Shown: positions 56,561 to 64,000 of the stretch, in pieces | How positions within the stretch are numbered: position 1 is the first letter of the stretch | How the letters are laid out: the number at the start of each line of letters is the position of its first letter | From: Ophiura sarsii | Taxonomy: Eukaryota > Echinodermata > Ophiuroidea > Amphilepidida > Ophiuridae | Length of the DNA stretch: 64,000 nt | Direction of reading: 5' to 3' | Assembly (NCBI GenBank): GCA_035610835.1 | Contig: CM069447.1 | Span: forward strand, 15,705,992 to 15,769,991 | Notes under the pieces: model-generated | What the model saw: only the letters and a program-made list of their open reading frames with translations | The model's database searches: none | What the model was told of the DNA's origin: nothing | Translations under genes and position numbers: made by a program

Positions 56561-57535
56561 CTGAGTGCATTGTTTGAGATACATTTATGTTTGATAATTC
56601 ATTTGTGAAAGGATATTCAATGTCAATTGTCAATAAGTTCAGTTGTTTGGTTGTAGCATATAACGAGCAAAATCTGTATATATTAACACATCAGTGGTTT
56701 GTTGCAGGGATAAACAAAAACAATCCAATGTTTGAAAGACAATTTGGTGACGGTATAAATGTATAGCAGTTGCTGTTTTATATAATAAGATTCCATTGTT
56801 TTGATTTAGGTTCAGGGTTTCCTTATAAAATGTGTAAATTCTTAAACAGTTTTACACTTTACTTAAAACAGTTTGACAATAAGCACATTATATAGTAAAT
56901 GGATACAGTTGTTGTTTACTAGAGCTTGAGATGTCCTCATAACATCTCCATCAATGGAGTGATTTAATCCTGGCGTTCTCTCTTCGTATTCAGAGGGGCA
57001 ACACATGATTGTTCCAGGATCTTGAAACACCCTCCTATTTGACGGCGTTTCGCGGACAATTTTGCTAATTTGACCCCCTTTTTCTCACAAAAACGCGAAC
57101 ATTTTGACTGAAAATAACCCCCCTTTTTCACCATTTCAAGGACATTTTCTATATAGTCCCCCTATTTGTGAAAAATGAGGACACATCTGGTTCAATATAC
57201 CCCTTTTCCCTATTCTCGGGACAATTTGATATGACACAATACTTATTCTATTTGTTCTGTCCAAAAAACACCCCTAATTTTTTTTCAAATCGCGGACATA
57301 AAATGACCCCTTATTTTTGGAAATCGTGGACATGGCTTCAAAAAAACACACCTAATTTGGGGAAGTCCGCGGACATGGTACAGAAAACCCCCTTTTCCAC
57401 GACAATTGGAACGATCATGCATACCCAAAGTCAATGCTGTCTGAAACCACTGGGGATTTAATCTATCACCTTGAAAAGAGGGTGTGCCACATGGAACCAT
57501 ACATGTATAGGGACATTTTTCATGTTTGCTTAATA
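56561..57535. other. Cassette-specific insertion, degenerate repeats, no gene seen
   Basis: From 57000 to 57420 loosely repeated GCGGACAATTTTG / ATGACCCCCTTTTT blocks occur about every 60 bp. This sequence is absent between segments Z and W of cassette 1. Confidence 0.45.
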
Positions 57536-57734
57536 TACTGTAAAAGTGGAAATTTTCGTGTAATTTTTCGCGCTTTGGACATTTTGATACTTGTTTTTAT
57601 TTTTGCGATTTTGAGTTTCCTTACTTAGAACTACACACAACATTAATATATAAGCGAATTTTTATTTTGCGCTTGCTGATTTTAGGGCGGAAAGCATGAA
57701 AAACATGTGGCGCGAAAATATCCACTTTATAGTC
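57536..57734. mobile_element. TACTGTAAAAG/CGCG MITE copy 5
   Basis: Starts TACTGTAAAAGTGGAAATTT, ends CGCGAAAATATCCACTTTAT. TTTTTCGCGC motifs lie inside. Confidence 0.75.
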
Positions 57735-57867
57735 ATTTTAAATCATAATGTACAGGCTGTGTCACAAAAAAGTGTCTAATGAGAAATATGTTTGTTTCTT
57801 TTTTGGCAATACTGTGTGTTTGAAACTGAGCAGGATTTTCATAGTCAATGATCCATAGTAATAATCA

Positions 57868-58102
57868 CTATATAGTTTGATCAGTTCCAAATTGGCTAAG
57901 CCTCTTTATAACAGTGAATGAATACAGAAGGACGCGGGCGCATATGACGGCAGCAAGCACACCATGAATCATGCGTGAGTCGTGTGTGCAACCAAGACTG
58001 TGTGTGTGTGGCCATAATCGTGTGCGTACTCCTGGATTACTTTTGCACGCAGAGAGAAAAACCCAGATATTTCTTGCCAATTTGGAACTGATTAAACTGT
58101 AG
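57868..58102. mobile_element. AGTTTGATCAGTTCC MITE
   Basis: CTATATAGTTTGATCAGTTC at the left and TTGGAACTGATTAAACTGTAG at the right, 26-bp inverted ends. The interior is CpG- and GTGT-rich. Full-length member of the 35537 family. Confidence 0.85.
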
Positions 58103-58990
58103 AATTCAAACAAGGTCATTGTTATACTATTGTCATTAAATGGTTTCATATCTAATGCAGTGCATGCCCTTATTGAACTTAGATACTTGACAGTGAATTT
58201 TGCAAGGGACTGTCCCTAATTTCAGCATGACTGCATGAATACAATAGCACCTACTTTTACTGGGCACAGTGTGCATAGTGTAGAATGGATAATTCAGTGA
58301 CAAAGGGATCAATGTATATATTATTGTCACAAGATTGTTTTTAATTTTCTGTTAATGCATCTTAGAACTGATTTATATGTTTGTATTGATTATCAGGTTT
58401 TGGTATATTTTAGTATTTGATATACAAATTAGTTATATTGACTGTGTATATTTCAGTATAGGCCCGGTTGTAGTGTTTATATATTTTTCTGTAGTTTTTA
58501 TGATTTCCTGTGCAGCGCCTTGAGGTTGTTTACATTGTAAGGGGCTTGCTCAATAAGTCCCATGTATTATTATTATTTAAAAGTTTTAAATTGTAGCATT
58601 TAATCATTAAAACTATAGCGTGCCTACTATTCTATTATGTGATATGTGATCAAGCAAAATCATTCTGACGTATAGAAAATGTCACATTTCTAGATTTCTA
58701 CTTGATTGTATTGGCAGTTTACATTGCAACTTTTTGCAGTAACCCCCATTAAGAATAGGACAATTAATTAAACAGATATGAGCATAAAATTACAACGAAA
58801 TTCTATCCTTGGTCTGGTTTATCTCAAAATCAATATTTCCAACTTTTGCCTGAATTTGTTTGATCACATCACATAAACCATAGTGACTGTCTGATTGTTG
58901 AAAGGATAATCATATATTTAGAGTACGCATATAATCCGATATATTTGGGAAAAAGTAAATTTGAGGATATATTCAATGGTGACGGGATAT
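58103..58990. other. No gene seen; SINE-like 3' tail
   Basis: At 58510-58575, GTGCAGCGCCTTGAGGTTGT...CAATAAGTCCCATG resembles the GCGCTTTGAG-type tail of a SINE or LINE, followed by ATTATTATT. Otherwise AT-rich. Confidence 0.4.
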
Positions 58991-58997
58991 CATGTGT

Positions 58998-59035
58998 ATC
59001 TGAGACGATTATAACTAGTTATAATCGTCTCAGAT
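58998..59035. repeat. Perfect 38-bp palindrome
   Basis: Two exact 19-bp halves meet at AACTAGTT with no spacer (ATCTGAGACGATTATAACT and its inverse). Confidence 0.9.
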
Positions 59036-59078
59036 GTGTATATAGTCCAAGAGTCGAAGTTGTTTGGTGGGATCATAT

Positions 59079-59507
59079 CTGCTCAAAAAAAGTTTGAATT
59101 TTTTTTCAATCGCAATTTGTTCAAATATCTTGGGATATGTTCATTTAATGTAATATATCATGTAAAAGCTGATGTGTTCATCTTTACAATGATATCCACA
59201 TTTAAGCAATCCCTTGTTCCAGTGCTCAGCCACATGCTTGAGAACATGGGGAGGTCGCAATCTGAAAGTGCCAAAATCAACACCATTTTGAGCTTAAAAA
59301 TCAATAGATCATCACACTACATTGTAGTGGTCTATGTAACACTTCATTGAACAGACGACAAAGATGTTCTTTTGAGCACGAAATAGTGTTGATTTTGGCA
59401 CATTCAGATTGTGACCTCCCCATGTGCTCAAGCAAGTAGCTGAGCACTGGAGCAAGGGATTGCTTCAAATTTGGTATGAAAAATATATCCAAACTTTTTT
59501 TGAGCAG
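59079..59507. mobile_element. Inverted-repeat MITE (CTGCTCAAAAAAAGTTT ends)
   Basis: Ends CTGCTCAAAAAAAGTTT and AAACTTTTTTTGAGCAG are exact inverses. Inner arms share GCAATCCCTTGTTCCAGTGC and GTGCCAAAATCAACAC inversely. Confidence 0.88.
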
Positions 59508-60039
59508 TTTTAGTAACTCTAAATTGACTTATAATACTTGATAAATGGTAGGGTATTCTAAAGCTTACCCCCTTGAGAAAAAGTGAAATTGTATGGTTTC
59601 CCGTAGCATTAAGGAGAAGGGGGTGGGTATTAACCCCAAAAAAGTAAAGCGCTGTAACTTTTGAATAAATAGTGTGATGTATATAAAAGTATACGTTGGA
59701 AGGAAACGAGTCGGAGAATCCATTTTTGATATCAAATTTCACTAAAACTGCTGATTTTTGGCTAACAAATTTGTGGACAACGTGACAAATCAGTTTTTGG
59801 AGAGAAAAAATGCCGACATTGCACCAAAATCAACTAAAGACACTTCTCTAGGAATGTTTATTTTTGTTTTAACATACATTGGGTTAGTTTTTTACATTTC
59901 TTACCTCAACAATGCAATTTATGCACACAATTTTGATTACAATTGTTGTGTATGTTAGTACATGCCTATGTTTTGTTTCTTGATAAATAAGACAAATCAA
60001 TGTACTTGTGCAAATGTTGATATGCTCACATAGCACTCC
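59508..60039. other. No gene seen
   Basis: AT-rich sequence specific to cassette 3 with chance open frames only. Confidence 0.4.
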
Positions 60040-61089
60040 CGTTAACATTAACATCAGCATTGATTTGTCTAATTTCTCTTCAAACAACACATATGAAATA
60101 AGCAGTGGACTGCTGGAGGGATAATCTAATGTTTATGAAATCAGACATGATCTGATATAATGCATGTATCAATTGCATCCCCGGCCCCGAAGACCCGGGG
60201 ATAGCGGGGATTAGGGCCGGGACGTACAAATTGCCCATGTGACGTCCCGGCTACAATCGTGTATAGTCCCCGCAGGGCCGGGCATTAATTTTTTGTACGT
60301 CCCCGCTACATACCCGGCCCCCTTTGGCCAGGACAAAGTGTACAGTCCCGGCCACCCATTGCCCAGGACAAAGTATTCACCCGGCTGTATAGTCCCAAGG
60401 TCGCTTATTTCTTTCTGCAACCATAACGGAATGCATTTCTATGTGTTCCCTATGTATTATTAGGCTTATTCCGTCAAGCGCATCACATCTCTAGTTTATA
60501 TATATATAGCAAGCGCCCGGGGTCTACATTTGTGTACCTTAGTGTACATCCCAGCTACACGCCCTGGCTAGCGGGGGCACAGTTTGTACGTCCGCGTACA
60601 CTCCCCCGCATAGCCGGGCATCTTTTTTTGTACACTCGTGTATGGTCCCCGCCATGCCCCGGGTCCCGGGCTTGCAATTGATAAGTGCATAACTCAATAA
60701 TGAAAGGATAATTATGTATATGGTTAATTAAAGTGTAAAATTGTTGAAATTGTAGCACTTAATGATCAAAACTGTGACTATTATTCATATATACTACTGA
60801 TTTTTGGAGGGACAATTTAAAAGTTTGTGAGACAAGACATTAGTGTATATATATTATAATATGTTATGTTTGCGATGAAAAAACCAAAAAAAACCTGTTA
60901 AACCGGATTTATGTTTATTTTCAAATTTCAAGATTTCTTTATTATTTTTTGTTTACAAAATCATGTTAAAATTTTTTGAAAATGTTTGAAATTTCAAAGA
61001 AAATTGAAGATGTTTGAAATATTCAAATACTAAAAATCCCACCACATGACTGACCCTACCTGGTAGAACAGTTTTTTCTTTTTTTTCTT
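60040..61089. repeat. FReD cassette 3, segment W
   Basis: CTGGAGGGATAATCTAATGT, then after the MITE AATAATGAAAGGATAATTAT, GTAGCACTTAATGATCAAAA and GTGAGACAAGACATTAGTGT match 39770-40040. It is split by the MITE at 60161-60689. Confidence 0.8.
60161..60689. mobile_element. GC-rich 529-bp MITE flanked by TAA, copy 2
   Basis: Begins TGCATGTATCAATTGCATCC and ends TTGCAATTGATAAGTGCA. TAA at 60158-60160 and 60690-60692. Very like 29765-30303 throughout. The matching empty site is in segment W of cassette 1 near 39885. Confidence 0.9.
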
Positions 61090-61493
61090 TGTCATCTTAT
61101 TGGTAAAAAGGTGATATTATTTAACTTGTAGCATTTACTTCCGGAAAAAACCTCTGGCTTGCCTAATATTGTATATTAATATATTGCTGTAGGGATTATC
61201 TAATGTTTGAGAGATAATCCATTGAATATCAGATAATCCAATGTTTGCGAGACAATAAAAATGTTTGCCAGATAAATAAATTTGTTATGATATTTTATTT
61301 CATCTGAATGTCTCAATTGAATCATATATGTTATCCTCAATTTCAATTAATTTACCTACTTTATTTCCAAGAGGTAATTTCAATAAAGGTATTCATTGTG
61401 AGGCTGGGAAGGATGCTCATACTGCTGGGAATGTCAAAACTTGTCATACTTTAGCCACAATTTCAATTAATTTACATACTTTATTCCCAAGAT
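61090..61493. repeat. FReD cassette 4, segment Y start
   Basis: GGCTTGCCTAATATTGTATA, GAGAGATAATCCATTGAATA, GTTTGCGAGACAATAAAAAT and a seed GGTAATTTCAATAAAGGTAT at 61371, then a second seed region that runs directly into the minisatellite. Confidence 0.85.
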
Positions 61494-64000
61494 GAAATTT
61501 CAATGACGGTGTTCATAATTCCAATGAGGTGTTCATAATTTCAATGAAGGTGTTCATAATTTCAAGGAAGGTGTTCATAATTCCAACGAAGGTGTTCATA
61601 ATTTCAATGAAGGTGTTCATAATTTCAATGAAGGTGTTCATAATTTCAATGAAGGTGTTCATAATTCCAATGAGGTGTTCATAATTTCAATGAAGGTGTT
61701 CATAATTTCAAGGAAGGTGTTCATAATTTCAATGAAGGTGTTCATAATTTCAATGAAGGTGTTCATAACTTCAATGAAGGTGTTCATAATTTCAATGAAG
61801 GTGTTCATAATTTCAATTAAGGTGTTCATAACTTCAATGAAGGTGTTCATAATTTCAATGAAGGTGTTCATAACTTCAATGAAGGTGTTCATAATTTCAA
61901 TGAAGGTGTTCATAATTTCAATTAAGGTGTTCATAACTTCAATGAAGGTGTTCATAATTTCAATGAAGGTGTTCATAATTTCAATTAAGGTGTTCATAAC
62001 TTCAATGAAGGTGTTCATAATTTCAATGAAGGTGTTCATAATTTCAATGAAGGTGTTCATAATTTCAATGAAGGTGCTCATAATTTCAATGAAGGTGTTC
62101 ATAATTTCAATGAAGGTGTTCATAATTTCAAGGAAGGTGTTCATAACTTCAACGAAGGTGTTCATAATTTCAACGAAGGTGTTCATAATTTCAACGAAGG
62201 TGTTTATAATTTCAACGAAGGTGTTCATAATTTCAACGAAGGTGTTCATAACTTCAATGAAGGTGTTCATAATTTCAATGAAGGTGTTCATAATGTTAAT
62301 GAAGGTGTTCATAACTTCAATGAAGGTGTTCATAATTTCAATGAAGGTGTTCATAATTTCAATGAAGGTGCTCATAATTTCAATGAAGCTTTTCATAATT
62401 TCAATGAAGCTTTTCATAATTTCAATGAAGGTGTTCATAATTTCAATGAAGGTGTTCATAATTTAAATGAAGGTGTTCATAATTTCAATGGCAGTGTTCA
62501 TAATTTCAATGAATTTCAATGAAGTGTTTATAATGTCAAAGAAGGTGTTCATAATTTCATTGAAGGTGATCATAATTTCAATGAAGGTGTTCATAATTTC
62601 AATGAAGGTGTTCATGATTTCAATGAAGGTGTTCATAATATCAATGAAGGTGTTCATAATTTCAATGAAGGTGTTCATAATTTCAATGAAGGTGTTCATA
62701 ATTTCAATGAAGGTGTTCATAACTTCAATGAAGGTGTTCATAATTTCAATTAAGGTGTTCATAACTTCAATGAAGGTGTTCATAACTTCAATGAAGGTGT
62801 TCATCATTTCAATGAAGGTGTTCATAATTTCAATGAAGGTGTTCATAATTTCAATGAAGGTGTTCATAATTTCAATTAAGGTGTTCATAACTTCAACGAA
62901 GGTGTTCATAATTTCGATGAAGGTGTTCATAATTTCAATGAAGGTGTTCATAATTTCAACGAAGGTGTTCATAATTTCAATGAAGGTGTTCATAATTTCA
63001 ATTAAGGTGTTCATAACTTCAACGAAGGTGTTCATAATTTCGATGAAGGTGTTCATAATTTCAATGAAGGTGTTCATAATTTCAACGAAGGTGTTCATAA
63101 TTTCAATGAAGATGTTCATAATCTCAACCAAGGTGTTCATCATTTCAATGAAGGTGTTCATAATTTCAATGAAGGTGTTCATAATTTCAATGAAGGTGTT
63201 CATAATTTCAATTAAGGTGTTCATAACTTCAACGAAGGTGTTCATAATTTCGATGAAGGTGTTCATAATTTCAATGAAGGTGTTCATAATTTCAAGGAAG
63301 GTGTTCATAATTTCGATGAAGGTGTTCATAATTTCGATGAAGGTGTTCATAATTTCAATGAAGGTGTTCATAATTTCAATGAAGGTGTTCATAATTTCAA
63401 TGAAGATGTTCATAATTTCAAGGAAGGTGTTCATAATTTCAATGAATGTGTTCATAATTTCAATGAAGGTGTTCATAATTTCAAGGAAGGTGTTCATAAT
63501 TCCAATGAAGGTGTTCATAATTTCAATGAAGGTGTTCATAATTTCAAGGAAGGTGTTCATAACTTCAATGAAGGTGTTCATAATTTCAATGAAGGTGTTC
63601 ATAATTTCAATGAAGGTGTTCATAACTTCAATGAAGGTGTTCATAATTTCAATGAAGGTGTTCATAATTTCAATGAAGGTGTTCATAATTTCAATGAAGG
63701 TGTTCATAATTTCAATGAAGGTGTTCATAATTTCAATGAAGGTGTTCATAACTTCAATGAAGGTGTTCATAATTTCAATGAAGGTGTTCATTGTTCATAA
63801 TTTCAATGAAGGTGTTCATAATTTCAAGGAAGGTGTTCATAATTTCAATGAAGATGTTCATAATTTCAAGGAAGGTGTTCATAATTTCAATGAAGGCATT
63901 CATAACTTCAATGAAGGTGATCATAATTTCAATGAAGGTGTTCATAATTTCAATGAAGGTGTTCATAATTTCAAGGAAGGTGTTCATGATTTCAATGAAG
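61494..64000. repeat. 21-bp minisatellite, about 119 units, running off the window
   Basis: The unit is GTGTTCATAATTTCAATGAAG with variants (CAACGAAG, CAAGGAAG, CAATTAAG, AACTTC, ATTCC). Because 21 is divisible by three, both strands stay open for hundreds of codons (NTFIEIM or VFIISMK repeats). These are by-products with no sign of a real start or context. Variant units come in patterned runs (for example the CAATTAAGG-AACTTCAACGAAGG-TTTCGATGAAG series near 62745-63250), pointing to block duplications. Confidence 0.97.

Noticed and set aside
61659..63987. Open frames of up to 442 codons with (NTFIEIM)n or (VFIISMK)n
   Set aside because: They arise because the minisatellite unit is 21 bp. 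Both strands are open in parallel, and no promoter, signal or homologous domain is present.

Overview
This is a window of animal nuclear DNA: spliced exons with GT/AG borders, AT-rich introns, tRNA-derived SINEs, and very many short inverted-repeat elements (MITEs). No bacterial feature is present. The protein matches (an integrin beta tail, a WDR24 C-terminus, secreted intronless fibrinogen-domain lectins in tandem) and the style of the repeats suggest a marine invertebrate deuterostome, most likely an echinoderm. The species is inference.

Layout. (1) 1-11.7 kb: the 3' end of an integrin beta gene on +. One exon carries the transmembrane segment and membrane-proximal tail (2948-3138). An 8.3-kb intron follows, filled by a ~6.5-kb satellite of ~95-109-bp units, and the last exon with the NPxF/NPxY motifs is at 11453-11515. 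Eroded copies of the transmembrane exon lie in the intron just after the satellite. (2) 11.7-25.1 kb: intergenic DNA packed with MITEs, foldback elements and SINEs. (3) 25.2-35.0 kb: five exons on - that join in perfect phase to give the last ~213 residues of a WDR24 (GATOR2, mTORC1 pathway) orthologue. Its last exon is partly duplicated, and the exon before it has a 60-bp exon/splice-donor segment present four times. The 5' exons were not found. (4) 35.4-64 kb: a tandem array of cassettes [Y - X - FReD gene - Z - W]. Cassette 1 (35.4-40.5 kb) and cassette 3 (43.8-61.1 kb) each carry an intronless secreted fibrinogen-related (FReD) gene. Cassette 2 (40.5-43.8 kb) keeps both flanks but has lost the gene. 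Cassette 4 starts at ~61.1 kb and runs into a 21-bp minisatellite that reaches the window edge. Cassette 3 is swollen by a ~180-bp tandem array, a 1.46-kb TTAA-flanked foldback element and other insertions.

The integrin and WDR24 genes converge and show no shared function. The FReD genes encode secreted lectin-like proteins (signal peptide, coiled-coil stalk, fibrinogen C-terminal domain), a family that expands in invertebrate innate immunity. The most notable points are the FReD cassette array with a gene-less member, the tandem duplications that hit two adjacent WDR24 exons, the integrin exon remnants, and the traceable single-copy seed of the terminal minisatellite.

Limits: all similarity was judged by eye. 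Most repeat borders are good to a few bases only where terminal inverted repeats or target duplications are described.
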